A DNA stretch of 64,000 bases from assembly GCF_029894425.1 (NCBI RefSeq), contig NZ_JARXYJ010000001.1:3100001-3164000 (forward strand), written 5' to 3'. This document shows positions 1 through 11,093 of the stretch, piece by piece. The notes beneath the pieces were generated by a model, which did no database searches, was not told where the DNA came from, and saw nothing but the letters and a program-made list of their open reading frames with translations. Numbering within the stretch: position 1 is the first letter of the stretch; each line of letters opens with the position of its first letter. The position numbers and the translations under genes were made by a program. The stretch comes from Streptomyces sp. SAI-127. Lineage in GTDB: Bacteria; Actinomycetota; Actinomycetes; Streptomycetales; Streptomycetaceae.

Positions 1-39
1 CACGGACAGACAGCGGCTGCTACAAGCATGATCGGCAGC

Positions 40-336
40 CTACTTCCAGGCCCAGGGCCAGGACTCGGGATGGGTGCTCCACTCCAGTTCACCGAGCCGG
101 TACACCACGCGAAACGTGGCCATCATGCCCTCGATGTTCGCGTAGTAGGCGTCCCCTTCACCGATCCGGTAGACCTGCCGGCGCTTCTGGCGCAGACCGA
201 CGCCCGGACGGTGGGTGCAGGCGATCTCGTACAGGCGGGCGCGGGCCTCTTCCCGGGTGCCCTCGAAGTGCGCCACCTCGTCGAGGTCGTGATGGTCCCC
301 GAAACTGCGGTCGACCAAGACCACCCAGCGCCCCAT
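40..336 (-). CDS. conserved hypothetical protein, 98 aa
   Basis: Small soluble protein of unknown function encoded just downstream of miaB on the same strand, with a 39-base gap that suggests co-transcription. The predicted protein is rich in acidic and aromatic residues, opens with a beta-strand-like segment (GRWVVLVDRSFGD) and ends in Trp-rich sequence (ESWPWAWK). It has no signal peptide, membrane segment or metal-binding motif. A purine-rich stretch (GGAGAGG) lies upstream of the ATG. I do not recognise a family. Codon use is typical of the neighbours, so it is probably a real gene rather than a shadow of the long plus-strand open frame opposite miaB. Confidence 0.65.
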   Translation of the reverse strand: MGRWVVLVDRSFGDHHDLDEVAHFEGTREEARARLYEIACTHRPGVGLRQKRRQVYRIGEGDAYYANIEGMMATFRVVYRLGELEWSTHPESWPWAWK

Positions 337-375
337 GCCCCGCCCAGCCTCTCCTTGGTGACCGGCGGCGGGCGC

Positions 376-1902
376 TCAGTGCGCCGCGCAGCCGCCCGTG
401 GCCGCCGGCAGCGGCTCGGGAACCCCGATCTTCGGGAGGCCCAGCATGACACCCGCGGGTTCGGCGGCCTCGACCGCGTTCCGCTTCTCCCACGCGTCCC
501 CCGCGCGCGTACGGCGCACATCGAGGACGGCGCCCTCGGCGAGGAGGTGGTGGGGGGCGGCGTAGGTGATCTCGACCGTGACCACGTCGCCGGGGCGGAC
601 CTCCTGGTCGGGCTTGGTGAAGTGGACCAGGCGGTTGTCGGGGGCGCGGCCGGAGAGGCGGTGGGTGGCGCCGTCCTTGCGGCCCTCCCCCTCGGCGACC
701 ATCAGCTCCAGGGTGCGGCCGACCTGCTTCTTGTTCTCCTCCCAGGAGATCTCCTCCTGGAGGGCGACAAGACGCTCGTAGCGTGCCTGGACGACCTCCT
801 TGGGGATCTGGTTGTCCATGGTCGCGGCGGGGGTCCCGGGACGCTTGGAGTACTGGAAGGTGAAGGCCTGTGTGAAGCGGGCCTCGCGGACCACGTGCAG
901 GGTCTGCTCGAAGTCCTCCTCGGTCTCGCCGGGGAAGCCCACGATGATGTCGGTGGTGATCGCCGCGTGCGGGATGGCGGCGCGGACCTTCTCGATGATG
1001 CCCAGGTAGCGCTCCTGGCGGTACGAGCGGCGCATCGCCTTCAGGACCGTGTCCGAACCGGACTGCAGGGGCATGTGCAGCTGCGGCATGACGTTCGGCG
1101 TCTCGGCCATCGCCGCGATCACGTCGTCGGTGAAGTCGCGCGGATGCGGGGAGGTGAAGCGGACGCGCTCCAGGCCCTCGATCGCGCCACACGCGCGCAG
1201 CAGCTTGCTGAACGCCTCGCGGTCGCCGATGTCGGAGCCGTACGCGTTGACGTTCTGGCCGAGCAGCGTGATCTCGGAGACGCCCTCGCCGACCAGGGTC
1301 TCGATCTCGGCGAGGATGTCGCCGGTACGGCGGTCCTTCTCCTTGCCGCGCAGCGCCGGGACGATGCAGAAGGTGCAGGTGTTGTTGCAGCCGACGGAGA
1401 TCGACACCCAGGCCGCGTAGGCGCTCTCACGCCGGGTCGGCAGCGTGGACGGGAACGCCTCGAGGGACTCGGCGATCTCGACCTGCGCCTCTTCCTGCAC
1501 GCGCGCGCGTTCCAGCAGGACCGGCAGCTTGCCGATGTTGTGGGTGCCGAAGACGACGTCCACCCAGGGCGCCTTCTTCACGATGGTGTCGCGGTCCTTC
1601 TGCGCGAGGCAGCCGCCGACCGCGATCTGCATGCCGGGCCGCGAGGCCTTGCGCGGCGCGAGCCGGCCGAGGTTGCCGTAGAGCCGGTTGTCGGCGTTCT
1701 CCCGCACCGCGCAGGTGTTGAAGACGACGACGTCCGCGTCCCCGTCGGAGCCCTCGGGGGCGGGCACGTATCCCGCCTCCTCCAGCAGGCCGGACAACCG
1801 CTCGGAGTCGTGGACGTTCATCTGGCACCCGTAGGTACGGACTTCGTATGTCTTGGATGATCGAACGTCCACTGCCGGGCTCCGGTCGCTGCTGCTGGTC
1901 AT
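376..1902 (-). CDS. miaB: tRNA-2-methylthio-N6-dimethylallyladenosine synthase MiaB
   Basis: Radical-SAM methylthiotransferase that converts i6A37 to ms2i6A37 in tRNAs reading UNN codons. The 508-residue protein has the three family parts in order. The N-terminal UPF0004 domain carries the auxiliary cluster cysteines C26 (TYGCQMN), C64 (FNTCAVREN) and C98 (GGCLAQ). The radical-SAM core has C172, C176 and C179 (CNNTCTFC). A C-terminal TRAM-like domain follows. The length is slightly above the usual 440-480 because of N- and C-terminal tails; the last residues are Ala/Pro rich and end GGCAAH. The small gene at 40-336 follows on the same strand. Confidence 0.96.
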   Translation of the reverse strand: MTSSSDRSPAVDVRSSKTYEVRTYGCQMNVHDSERLSGLLEEAGYVPAPEGSDGDADVVVFNTCAVRENADNRLYGNLGRLAPRKASRPGMQIAVGGCLAQKDRDTIVKKAPWVDVVFGTHNIGKLPVLLERARVQEEAQVEIAESLEAFPSTLPTRRESAYAAWVSISVGCNNTCTFCIVPALRGKEKDRRTGDILAEIETLVGEGVSEITLLGQNVNAYGSDIGDREAFSKLLRACGAIEGLERVRFTSPHPRDFTDDVIAAMAETPNVMPQLHMPLQSGSDTVLKAMRRSYRQERYLGIIEKVRAAIPHAAITTDIIVGFPGETEEDFEQTLHVVREARFTQAFTFQYSKRPGTPAATMDNQIPKEVVQARYERLVALQEEISWEENKKQVGRTLELMVAEGEGRKDGATHRLSGRAPDNRLVHFTKPDQEVRPGDVVTVEITYAAPHHLLAEGAVLDVRRTRAGDAWEKRNAVEAAEPAGVMLGLPKIGVPEPLPAATGGCAAH

Positions 1903-1958
1903 GGGTCAAGGGTAGGCGTTCCGCGGAGATCGTCGTCCCGGTGCCCAGCCGTGGCCGT

Positions 1959-2327
1959 TCAGCGGCGCACCAGTCGCTCCAGGGCGCTCGCGCTGACCGT
2001 GGCAGGGCTCAGACGGACCGCTCCGGCGAGCGGGCGGTCGGCCACGACCACGAAGCGGACTCCGGCGACCTTGCCCTTGGCCAGGCGGGAGGCCACAGCG
2101 GAGCCGGCCTCTTTGCCGGTGGTGACGACGGTGGAGCAGCGGAGCTGGACGAGGGTGTCGACGTAGGCGACGGGATCCGCGGCGGCGGGCAGCCGGTAGC
2201 GGACCACCAGGTGCGCGTCGGCGGTCTGCCGCAGCGCCGCCCACGTGCCGCCGGGGTCGGTGTCCGTCGACGTCAGCACACACGCCCGGGCGGAGGTGTC
2301 GACATGCGAGACCGGTACCGGGGGCAC
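1959..2327 (-). CDS. hypothetical protein, possibly missing its N-terminus through a frame change
   Basis: A 122-residue frame directly upstream of miaB on the same strand. The sequence has alternating beta-strand and alpha-helix character (ARACVLTSTD, STVVTTGKEAGSAVAS, VAGVRFVVVAD), resembling half of a Rossmann-like or periplasmic-binding fold, but I cannot name a family. The start given (GTG at 2327) has no convincing ribosome-binding site. Immediately upstream, in another frame, the DNA encodes an Arg-rich stretch followed by a hydrophobic helix and the linker LLLRPDQDGAG, with no ATG or GTG before it. One extra G in the GGG at about 2329 would join that frame to this one, so a sequencing indel or a decayed gene is possible. 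Confidence 0.5.
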   Translation of the reverse strand: MPPVPVSHVDTSARACVLTSTDTDPGGTWAALRQTADAHLVVRYRLPAAADPVAYVDTLVQLRCSTVVTTGKEAGSAVASRLAKGKVAGVRFVVVADRPLAGAVRLSPATVSASALERLVRR

Positions 2328-2476
2328 CCGGCGCCGTCCTGGTCGGGGCGCAGCAGGAGCACGGCGATTCCGGCCACGGTGGCCGCGCCGAGCAGGACAC
2401 TGCGTCGGCGCCGCGAAGAACGCGAAAAGAAGGCTCGCCGCGAGAAGGTCCGGGGAAGGAGGCGAGCCTGGGTGGT

Positions 2477-2671
2477 TCAGAAGCCTTCAAGGTCGCCGTC
2501 CTCGTCGAGCAGAAACTCTTCTTCCTCACGCCATGACGTGAACGTGGCCGGCAGGGCAAGCTCGGCACCGAGCGGCGGACGGATCTCTCCCCGCACCAGA
2601 CGCAGCAGGAACTCGGCCGTTCCCATGTCGTACGAGTGGTTCTGGCGGCGGTTCCGGGGCCGGAAGACCAC
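2477..2671 (-). CDS. small hypothetical protein, up to 64 aa
   Basis: Short acidic protein ending in the motif WREEEEFLLDEDGDLEGF. The C-terminal half is strongly charged and predicted soluble, and the reading frame shows normal Streptomyces third-position GC. The start is uncertain: GTG at 2671 is the longest choice without an upstream stop, and an internal ATG (MGTAEFLL) would give 49 residues. Neither has a clear Shine-Dalgarno sequence. The family is not recognised. It lies in a run of minus-strand small genes leading to miaB. Confidence 0.45.
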   Translation of the reverse strand: MVFRPRNRRQNHSYDMGTAEFLLRLVRGEIRPPLGAELALPATFTSWREEEEFLLDEDGDLEGF

Positions 2672-2734
2672 CCGCCACTGGTCCCGGTCCGGCCTGCGCG
2701 ACCCGCACGTCGTGCGCCGAGCCGGTCTTCGAGC

Positions 2735-2893
2735 TCAGGCCCGGACCGTCCGAACCCGACAGCCACTTCCACAAGTGCCCGGCGAGGGCGACGGTTTCGT
2801 CGCCGCGTAGGCCGCCGCCCCCTCCTGGGCCCAGAAGGACAGCACCAACGGAATCACGGCCAGCCACACACGCCGGCGCGACAGCGGACGCAC
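2735..2893 (-). CDS. possible small secreted peptide, 52 aa
   Basis: A GTG-started minus-strand frame encodes a basic N-terminus (RPLSRRR), a hydrophobic core (VWLAVIPLVLSFWA) and a signal-peptidase-like site (AAAYA), then a short mature part with two cysteines (SPGTCGSGCRV). This is the layout of a secreted micro-protein with a possible disulfide. No strong ribosome-binding site is visible and no family is recognised. It is listed because the signal-peptide pattern is good, but it could be chance in GC-rich DNA. Confidence 0.3.
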   Translation of the reverse strand: MRPLSRRRVWLAVIPLVLSFWAQEGAAAYAATKPSPSPGTCGSGCRVRTVRA

Positions 2894-3061
2894 AGGCTGC
2901 GGGCACGTTGTAAGCGCTGCGTGAAGGCGGGAGCAAGATCTCTTGTGGAGTCCTGAGGCATCCCTTTGCGAAGCCTGCAGAGAAGCCGCAGGGCGGGTGC
3001 CTCTTGTTCACCGACAGGACATTCCGACGCCATGGGCGAGCCACCGGCCGCCGAACGAATG

Positions 3062-3074
3062 ACGTGAATCACGT
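3062..3074. promoter_or_regulatory. perfect 13-bp palindrome upstream of argG
   Basis: ACGTGA-A-TCACGT is an exact inverted repeat centred about 63 bases before the argG start codon and just upstream of the predicted -35 element. The position suits an operator, but I cannot assign it to a regulator. Confidence 0.4.
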
Positions 3075-3096
3075 AGGGGGCGGCACCAGGGGGCTT

Positions 3097-4585
<1,489 letters not shown>

Positions 4586-4628
4586 GGCACCTCTGGATGA
4601 ACCCGGAGGACTGGTTCACCTCGTGAGC

Positions 4629-4660
4629 GAGGCCGGTGCGACCGCGCACCGGCCTCTTCT
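4629..4660. terminator. bidirectional terminator between argG and rutA
   Basis: A perfect 12-bp stem, GAGGCCGGTGCG / CGCACCGGCCTC, with a 4-base loop (4629-4656) followed by TTCT on the plus strand. It sits between the convergent stops of argG and the rutA-like gene, so it can serve both. Confidence 0.8.
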
Positions 4661-5733
4661 CATGTCCGCCCGTGCCGCGACCGCATCAACGGCTGGATCC
4701 GGGTCCCGAACCGCTCGATGCCCTCGAGGAAGTCGTCGAAGACCAGCATGATCCCCTTGGTCCCCTCGACCCCGGCGATCTCGTCGAGCATGCGCGCGAC
4801 ACTCTCGTACGACCCGACGAGCGTCCCCATGTTGAAGTTCACGGCGCCCTCCGGCAGCACGATGGTGCGGGCCGTGGAGGAGTCGTCGGCGGTGGTGTCC
4901 GTGGCCGACTCCCCCGCCATGTAGGCGAGCGCCGCGTGGTCGGCGCCGTCGTGGTAGTCCTGCCACTTCGCGCGCGCGGCCTCGTCGGTCTCGTCGGCGA
5001 TGACCATGAACAGGGACAGGGCACCGACGTCACGGCCGGTCTCCCGCGCCGCCTGAACCAGCGTGGCCGCGCTGTCCGAGAAGGCCAGCGGTGTGTTCAC
5101 CCCGCTGCCCAGGATGAAGTTGTAGTCGGCGTGCCCGGCGGCGAACCGCATGCCCGTGCCGCTCTGCCCGGCGGCCACGATGTCGATGTGCCCGTCCGTG
5201 GGCCGCGGCGAGAGCACGCAGTCGTCCATCTCGTAGAACTCGCCCTTGAAGTTGCTGACGCCCTCGCTCCACAGCTCCTTCATCACCGTCACGTACTCCA
5301 CGGCCCGTGCGTACCGGTTGCCGAAGTGTTCGTCGCCGGGCCACACGCCCATCTGCGCGTACTCGCCGGGCGCCCAGCCGGTGACGATGTTGACGCCGAA
5401 CCGCCCGGGGGCGATGGAGTCGACCGTGACCGCCATGCGCGCGACGATCGCCGGCGGCAGGGCGAGGATCGGCGTGGAGGCGTACAGCTTGATCCGCTCG
5501 GTGACCGCGGCCAGGCCCGCCATCAGCGTGAACGACTCCAGGCAGTGGTCCCAGAACTCGGTCTCGCCGCCGAAGCCCTTGAGTTTGATCATGGACAGGG
5601 CGAAGTCGAAGCCGTGCTCCTCGGCCTTCTGCACGACCGCCTTGTTGAGCTCGAAGGTCGGCATGTACTGCGGGGAACTCTTGGAGATGAGCCAGCCGTT
5701 GTTGCCGATGGGGATGAAGACACCGATGTCCAT
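4660..5733 (-). CDS. rutA: pyrimidine monooxygenase RutA-like, flavin-dependent
   Basis: FMN-dependent luciferase-family monooxygenase. RutA opens the uracil ring between N3 and C4 to give ureidoacrylate, the first step of the Rut pyrimidine-nitrogen pathway. The 357-residue sequence matches the E. coli RutA pattern throughout: [14 protein letters not shown] at the N-terminus, then [54 protein letters not shown] and [18 protein letters not shown] near the end. The ATG at 5733 has GAGGAG five bases upstream. The other rut genes (rutB-rutF), including the flavin reductase the enzyme needs, are not beside it, so its partner must be elsewhere, or it acts on another substrate. Confidence 0.88.
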   Translation of the reverse strand: MDIGVFIPIGNNGWLISKSSPQYMPTFELNKAVVQKAEEHGFDFALSMIKLKGFGGETEFWDHCLESFTLMAGLAAVTERIKLYASTPILALPPAIVARMAVTVDSIAPGRFGVNIVTGWAPGEYAQMGVWPGDEHFGNRYARAVEYVTVMKELWSEGVSNFKGEFYEMDDCVLSPRPTDGHIDIVAAGQSGTGMRFAAGHADYNFILGSGVNTPLAFSDSAATLVQAARETGRDVGALSLFMVIADETDEAARAKWQDYHDGADHAALAYMAGESATDTTADDSSTARTIVLPEGAVNFNMGTLVGSYESVARMLDEIAGVEGTKGIMLVFDDFLEGIERFGTRIQPLMRSRHGRT

Positions 5734-5902
5734 GCCGCTCCTCATGATCGGAGACTGCCCGGTCCGACGGCACGGTACACGGCCGGGATTTCGGCAACTT
5801 CCTGTGAAGTATGGGGAGTTGAGGTAAGGAAGAGGCGGGGGACCGCTCGTCGGAAACGGTGAAGCAGGTTTCGAACGGAAACGGGAACGATAAGTTCCCT
5901 CC

Positions 5903-8791
5903 ATGAACGCGCGGCTCGCTCTACTCGGCACGGTCACCCCTGGTGCGACGGAGAGCGAGGTCTTCCGGCTGGCGCTCGGCCACGCGGTCGGCGAGCTGAG
6001 CGCGCTCGGCGGGACCATGCATCTGCGCGGCCCGATGTCCGCGCTGCGCCTGGTGTCGTCCGTCGGTCTGCCGCCCGCCCTCACCCGCTCCTGGGAGATC
6101 GTCGACCAGGAGGGCCCCCTGGCCCCGGCCCGCGCGCTCCAGCAGGGCGAGGGCGTCTGGGTGCCGCTGTCCCAGGACGCGCCTGACGAGGTCCCCTGGC
6201 CCGGCACCGGCCTCGCCGCCCTCCCGGTGTTCAGCGGCCGGCGCAGCGTCGGCGCGCTGACCGTCCTGGCCGGCGAGGGGGGCGAACCCACCCCGCGGCA
6301 CTGGGACTTCCTGCGGGACGTCGTCGCCTGGACCGAGGACCGCATGGCCCAGGCACCACCGCCGTCCGGACCCTCCCAGGCGGAACTGGGCGGCGAACGG
6401 CTCCGGCAGGCCCTGAAGGAGGTCCAGGTCGGCTCGTGGGACTGGGACATCCGCAACGGTGACCTGATCTGGGACGAGGCCGCCCTGGCGCTGTACGGCA
6501 CCCGCCCGACCGACTTCACCGGCCGGATCGACAACTGGATGCGGATCGTCCACCCCGACGACCTGGCACCCACCCTGGCGGCGGCGCAGCGGGCCATCCT
6601 CGACCACAGCGTCTACGAGGCCGAGTACCGCGTACGGCGCCTGGACGGCACCTGGGGCTGGACGCAGGCCCGCGGCCGGGCCACCTACGACGAGCAGGGC
6701 GAGCCCCTCCGGATGATCGGGGTGGGCTGGGAGAGCAACGAGTCCCGCACCGCGCGCGACGCCCTCAGCAGGGCCCTGAGACACATGAGCGACGGCTTCC
6801 TCGCGGTCGACGACGAGTGGCGGATCACCTTCGCCAACCTGGAGGCGGAACGCTTCCTCGGCTTCTCCGAGGAGGAACTGTTCGGGCGCCTGCTGTGGGA
6901 CCTGCCGGCCACGCGGCAGGTCCCGGGCCTGAAGGAGGGCTGTCTGGAGGCCGGGGCACAGGAGAAGCCCGCCGGGTTCGACGTGCACCTCGCGGAGTGC
7001 CGGCGGCGGGTGCACGTACGGCTGGTGCCGGGGCCCGACGGCCGCACCCTCTACTTCCAGGACGTCACGGAGAAGCGCCGGCTGGCGGAGGAGCGGCAGG
7101 CGACGGAACGGGCCGCGGCCGAGCGGGCGGTGCGGATCGCCGAGCTGACCACGGAGCTCGCCAAGGCGACGACGTCACGGGACGTGGTCGACGCGGTCGC
7201 CCGGCGGGTGCTGCCGCCGTTCGCCGCCTCCGGGCTGATCGTCCAGGTCAGCGAGGGCGACCGGCTCCACCACGTCGGTGCGGTCGGCTACCCCCAGGAC
7301 TTCATGGCCCTCCTCGACAGCCGCTCCCGGGCGGCGACCGGCGACCCGGCCTGGGACACCATCGCGTCCGGCCTCCCGCTGTTCGTGTCCTCGGCCCACG
7401 AGTACGCCGCCCGCTATCCCGAGCTGGCCGGCTTCCCCTCCCGGGGCGAGAAGGAGTCCTGGGCCTTCCTGCCGCTGACGGCGTCCGGGCACACCTTCGG
7501 GGTGTGCGTGGTCTCCTTCGACCGGCCGCGGCTGCTCGACGACGAGGAACGCGCCCTGCTCACCACGATCACCGCCCTGGTCGCCCAGTCCCTGGAGCGG
7601 GCCCGCCTCTACGACGCCGAGCACACCCGGTCCCGGGAACTCCAGCGCAGTCTGCTCCCCCAGGCGCTGCCCGACCTGCCCGCGTGCACGGCGGCCGCGC
7701 GCTATCTGCCGGCCGGACCGGGCGCGGACGTGGGCGGCGACTGGTACGACCTCATCCCGCTGTCCGGCGGCCAGGTCGCGCTGGTCGTCGGCGACGTGAT
7801 GGGCCACGGTCTGCCGGAGGCGGCCACCATGGGCCGGCTGCGCACCGCGGTGCACACGCTGGCCGACCTGGAACTGCCGCCCGGCGAGATCCTCGGCCAC
7901 CTCAACGACATCGTCGGCGGCATGGGCGAGGCCTCGTACGCCACCTGTCTGTACGCGCTGTACGACCCGACGACCCGGGTCTGCTCCATCACCCGGGCCG
8001 GCCATCCACCGCCGGCTCTCGTACGGCCCGACGGAACCGTGCACTTCCCCGAGCCGGACGCCGATCCCCCGCTGGGAGCCGCCAAGCCGCCGTTCGAGAC
8101 GGCCGAGCTGGAGGTGCCCGAGGGCAGTCTGCTCGTGCTGTACACCGACGGGCTGGTGGAATCGGCGAAGCGGGAGATCGACGAGGGCATGGCGGAGCTG
8201 GCGCGGCTGCTCGGGGCCGCCCACGCCGACGGGACCGCCGTGGACCTTGAGCGCCTGTGCGACACGTTGACGGCCGGTCTCCTGCCGACGGGCCAGCAGG
8301 CGGCCGACGACGCGGCGTTCCTGGTGGCCCGCCTGCACGCGCTGCCGGCCGACCGGATGGCCGGCTGGTCCCTGCCCGAGGACCCGAAGGCGGCGAGCCA
8401 GGCCCGTCGCCACATCCGCGAACAGCTCGCGGCCTGGGACCTGGACGACCTGTCCCCCACCACGGAGCTCCTGGTCAGCGAACTGGTCGGCAACGTCGTC
8501 CGGCACGCCCGCGGTCCCGTCCGGCTGCGCCTTCTGCACACCACCGAGCTGATCTGCGAGGTGTACGACGGCAGTCAGACCATGCCCCGTATCCGCCGGG
8601 CCACGGAGACCGACGAGGGCGGCCGGGGCCTGCAGCTCATCTCGGCTCTCTCGACCCGCTGGGGCGCCCGCTACACCCCCACGGGCAAGTGCATCTGGAC
8701 GGAACAGTCCCTGCGGGGCCCTGACCGGCCGTCGGATGTGCTCTTCCTGAACCCCGCGGACTTCGACGAGGACTGGGACGCACTCCTGTGA
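5903..8791 (+). CDS. multidomain sensor phosphatase: GAF-PAS-PAS-GAF-PP2C(SpoIIE)-RsbW-like kinase
   Basis: Cytosolic 962-residue regulator of the partner-switching type, with no membrane segments. In order I see an N-terminal GAF-like region (about 10-150), a PAS fold with a PAC tail (about 175-290, [17 protein letters not shown] and [14 protein letters not shown]), a second PAS (about 295-400), a GAF domain (about 420-570), and a SpoIIE/PP2C phosphatase (about 585-800). The phosphatase has metal-binding motifs [16 protein letters not shown] and [10 protein letters not shown]-terminal HATPase_c/RsbW-like domain (about 820-935) shows the N-box [10 protein letters not shown] and G-box DEGGRGLQL. 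Such proteins dephosphorylate or bind anti-sigma-factor antagonists. No sigma or antagonist gene is adjacent. The domain order is the reverse of OsaC in the same window. Confidence 0.9.
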   Translation: MNARLALLGTVTPGATESEVFRLALGHAVGELSALGGTMHLRGPMSALRLVSSVGLPPALTRSWEIVDQEGPLAPARALQQGEGVWVPLSQDAPDEVPWPGTGLAALPVFSGRRSVGALTVLAGEGGEPTPRHWDFLRDVVAWTEDRMAQAPPPSGPSQAELGGERLRQALKEVQVGSWDWDIRNGDLIWDEAALALYGTRPTDFTGRIDNWMRIVHPDDLAPTLAAAQRAILDHSVYEAEYRVRRLDGTWGWTQARGRATYDEQGEPLRMIGVGWESNESRTARDALSRALRHMSDGFLAVDDEWRITFANLEAERFLGFSEEELFGRLLWDLPATRQVPGLKEGCLEAGAQEKPAGFDVHLAECRRRVHVRLVPGPDGRTLYFQDVTEKRRLAEERQATERAAAERAVRIAELTTELAKATTSRDVVDAVARRVLPPFAASGLIVQVSEGDRLHHVGAVGYPQDFMALLDSRSRAATGDPAWDTIASGLPLFVSSAHEYAARYPELAGFPSRGEKESWAFLPLTASGHTFGVCVVSFDRPRLLDDEERALLTTITALVAQSLERARLYDAEHTRSRELQRSLLPQALPDLPACTAAARYLPAGPGADVGGDWYDLIPLSGGQVALVVGDVMGHGLPEAATMGRLRTAVHTLADLELPPGEILGHLNDIVGGMGEASYATCLYALYDPTTRVCSITRAGHPPPALVRPDGTVHFPEPDADPPLGAAKPPFETAELEVPEGSLLVLYTDGLVESAKREIDEGMAELARLLGAAHADGTAVDLERLCDTLTAGLLPTGQQAADDAAFLVARLHALPADRMAGWSLPEDPKAASQARRHIREQLAAWDLDDLSPTTELLVSELVGNVVRHARGPVRLRLLHTTELICEVYDGSQTMPRIRRATETDEGGRGLQLISALSTRWGARYTPTGKCIWTEQSLRGPDRPSDVLFLNPADFDEDWDALL

Positions 8792-8892
8792 CGACGCGCG
8801 CCCGTTCGGCCCAGCACAACGGGCCGGACGCCGGGGCGCGTCCCTAGGGTCGCGGTGACGGCTGTTCAGGCCCCACCCGAAAGGCACGACCC

Positions 8893-9345
8893 ATGGGAAT
8901 ACGCACCACGCTCACCGGCGCCGCGGTGGCAGTCCTGGCCACCGCAGGACCGCTGTCCGGCGTCGCACACGCTCAAGGCGACCGGGACTGCGCCGACTTC
9001 GTCTACCAGGAGGACGCGCAGGCGGTGTTCGACCTCGACCCCACCGACCCCGACCGGCTCGACGAGGACCGGGGACGGGACGACGGCATCGCCTGTGAGG
9101 TGCTGCCCCAAAGGGACACCGAGGCCGTGAGCGTGGCCACGCCTCTTCCGACGGCGACCGTGACCGTGGCCACGCCTCTCCCGACGCTCGGTGTCCAGGG
9201 CGGGTCCGGGGGCAGCGTGGGCCCGGCCGGCTTCGAGCAGGCGATCGGCGTGGCACTGGCACTCGGCGGGGTCGGGCTCGCGGGTGCGTACGTGGTGCGG
9301 CGGCGTCGGGCCACCCAGCCGCAGTCCCGCCTCAAGGGTCGATGA
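8893..9345 (+). CDS. secreted excalibur-domain protein with C-terminal membrane anchor
   Basis: 150-residue exported protein. A signal peptide ([19 protein letters not shown], cleavage near VAHA-QGD) is followed by an excalibur calcium-binding domain (about 30-75) with the paired cysteines of DRDCADF and GIACEVL and the acidic ligand cluster [10 protein letters not shown]. Next comes a spacer with a duplicated VATPLPT unit, encoded by a short DNA repeat at 9133-9186. A single hydrophobic helix and RRRR tail end the protein, so it is probably anchored outside the cell facing the wall. No canonical LPXTG is present. Its last 14 bases overlap the convergent response-regulator gene. Confidence 0.85.
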   Translation: MGIRTTLTGAAVAVLATAGPLSGVAHAQGDRDCADFVYQEDAQAVFDLDPTDPDRLDEDRGRDDGIACEVLPQRDTEAVSVATPLPTATVTVATPLPTLGVQGGSGGSVGPAGFEQAIGVALALGGVGLAGAYVVRRRRATQPQSRLKGR

Positions 9346-9985
9346 GCCCCGCCCGTATCGCATACCGGGTCAGCTCCAGCCGGTCCCGCATGCCCAGCTT
9401 GTGCAGCAGATTCGCCCGATGACGCTCGACCGTCTTCGCGCTGATGAACAGCAGCTCGCCGATCTCCTTCGTGGTGTGTCCCTCGGCGACGAGCTTGAGG
9501 ATCTCCTCCTCGCGCTCTGTGACGGCCCGCGCGGGCAGGTCGTCGCCGCGGTGCAGCCGGTCGAGGTAGGAGCGGACGAGGGCCCGCTCGGCCCCGGGGT
9601 AGACGAAGGACTCGTCGCGTACGGCGGCCCGGCACGCCTCGACGAGATCGCGGTCGGCGACGGACTTGAGGACGTAGCCGCTGGCCCCGGCCTTGAGGGC
9701 CTCGAAGAAGTACTGCTCGTTGTCGTACATCGTCAGGATCAGGATCCGCAGGTCCGGCAGCCGCCGGGACAGCTCGCGAGCCGCCTGGAGCCCGGTCATC
9801 CGTGGCATGGCGATGTCCAGTACGGCGAGATCGACCTCACGCGCGCGTGCCAGCTCCACCGCCTCGGCGCCGTCGCCCGCCTCGGCCACGACTGTGAGGT
9901 CCGGCTCCCCCTCGAGAATCAGCCGCACCCCCCGCCGTACGAGGGTGTGGTCGTCGGCGAGCAGCACCCGGGTCGGCCGGGACAT
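9332..9985 (-). CDS. NarL/FixJ-family response regulator
   Basis: DNA-binding regulator of 217 residues. The receiver domain (about 5-122) has the acidic pair D11/D12, phospho-acceptor D57 (LAVLDIAMP) and conserved K106 region (YVLKSVA). The LuxR-type HTH (about 150-212) carries the usual [20 protein letters not shown] and [15 protein letters not shown] signatures. It is translationally coupled to the upstream histidine kinase: the kinase stop and this ATG share one base (TGATG). The target genes are unknown. Confidence 0.93.
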   Translation of the reverse strand: MSRPTRVLLADDHTLVRRGVRLILEGEPDLTVVAEAGDGAEAVELARAREVDLAVLDIAMPRMTGLQAARELSRRLPDLRILILTMYDNEQYFFEALKAGASGYVLKSVADRDLVEACRAAVRDESFVYPGAERALVRSYLDRLHRGDDLPARAVTEREEEILKLVAEGHTTKEIGELLFISAKTVERHRANLLHKLGMRDRLELTRYAIRAGLIDP

Positions 9986-10932
9986 CAGCGCACCCCCGCC
10001 ACGACCGGTATCCGCAAGCGCACATCCGTTCCCCGCCCGGGCCCCGGCGCCACCGAGAACACCGCCCCCACCAGCAGCGCCCGCTCCCGCATGCCCTGTA
10101 TCCCGGCCCCCTCGACCGCCCCGCCCAGCCCACTGCCGTTGTCGCGCACGAGGAGTTCGACACCCCCGGCGACCGGCTGGAGCCGCACCTCGGCCCGGTC
10201 GGCGGCGGAGTGCCGCGCGGTGTTGGTCAGGCCCTCCTGGGCCACCCGGTAGACGACCAGTTCCGACTCCTCGGTCAGCCGGGGCAGATCGCCCCCGACG
10301 TGATGGCGCACGGTCAGCCCGTGCGTGGTGAACTCGGCCGCCAGGGACCGCAGCGCACTCGGCAGCCCCAGCTCCTCCAGCACCCCGGGCCGCAGTCGGC
10401 GCGCGATCCGGCGGATCTCGTCCAGACCGGCCCGAGTGGCCTCCTGCGCCTGTCCCACTTCCTCCCGCAGCTCCTCCGGCGCCCGGTCGGCGACTCGCTT
10501 CAGCTGGAGCAGGACGGCGGTCAGCGTCTGCCCGACCTCGTCGTGAAGCTCCCGCGCGATGCGATGCCGCTCCCTCTCCTGCGCGGAGAGCGCGTGGGCA
10601 GCGCCGGTCGCCCGCTCGGCCTCCAGCCGGTCGAGCATGGTGTTGTACGTCGTGATCAGCGCGGCCGTCTCGGAAGGACCGGAGACGGGCGCACGCACCC
10701 CGGGACGCAGCAGATCGGCGGCTGCCATGGCCCGCCCCAGCCGCTGGAGCGGGATGAGCCCGACCCGCAGCACGACAGCGTTGGCGGCCAGCAGCAGAGC
10801 GAGCCCCCCGAGGACGACCACGGCCTCCCCCTGCCGGACGGGCGTCGACACGGTGACCGGCCCCAGCAGCAGCGCGGCGGCGACGACGAGGCCCACGGCG
10901 TTGAGCGAGAAGATCCGCCAGAACAGCGACAC
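9985..10932 (-). CDS. sensor histidine kinase (HisKA_3 family), partner of the NarL regulator
   Basis: Membrane kinase of about 315 residues. There are two N-terminal transmembrane helices (IFSLNAVGLVVAAALLL and VVVLGGLALLLAANAVVLRVG) with almost no external loop, then a HAMP-like linker. The dimerisation/phosphorylation box is RHRIARELHDEVGQTLTA. A HATPase_c domain has N-box EGLTNTARHS and G-box DNGSGLGG. The GTG at 10932 is chosen because a strong purine-rich site (GAGGAGCGAGGGCAGGA) precedes it and it matches the family start (SLFWRIF); ATG at 11019 is an alternative giving 29 more residues. The short sensing region suggests it senses the membrane or an internal cue. Confidence 0.88.
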   Translation of the reverse strand: MSLFWRIFSLNAVGLVVAAALLLGPVTVSTPVRQGEAVVVLGGLALLLAANAVVLRVGLIPLQRLGRAMAAADLLRPGVRAPVSGPSETAALITTYNTMLDRLEAERATGAAHALSAQERERHRIARELHDEVGQTLTAVLLQLKRVADRAPEELREEVGQAQEATRAGLDEIRRIARRLRPGVLEELGLPSALRSLAAEFTTHGLTVRHHVGGDLPRLTEESELVVYRVAQEGLTNTARHSAADRAEVRLQPVAGGVELLVRDNGSGLGGAVEGAGIQGMRERALLVGAVFSVAPGPGRGTDVRLRIPVVAGVR

Positions 10933-11093
10933 GGTCCTGCCCTCGCTCCTCTCGTACGACGCCCGAGAAGCCACTCTCGCCGGGCCCCGCCGCTCGCGTA
11001 TATCCGTCACGTCACCCATATCGCCACCGTACGGGGACCTGGCAGCATGCGAACCCGGCACCCGTGATCACACCAACCACAAGGGGAAGAAAC

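Noticed and set aside
28..1860. Long plus-strand open frame opposite miaB
   Set aside because: It is the complement of a clear miaB gene; the protein is compositionally biased (Leu/Gly/Val/Asp/Arg) with no fold motif. Such antisense frames are routine in 70% GC DNA. The same applies to the 5 kb plus-strand frame opposite osaA and others.
5840..5902. SigB-type promoter before the SpoIIE-family gene
   Set aside because: GTTTCG and GGGAAC are present, but the spacing of about nine bases is too short for a SigB promoter.
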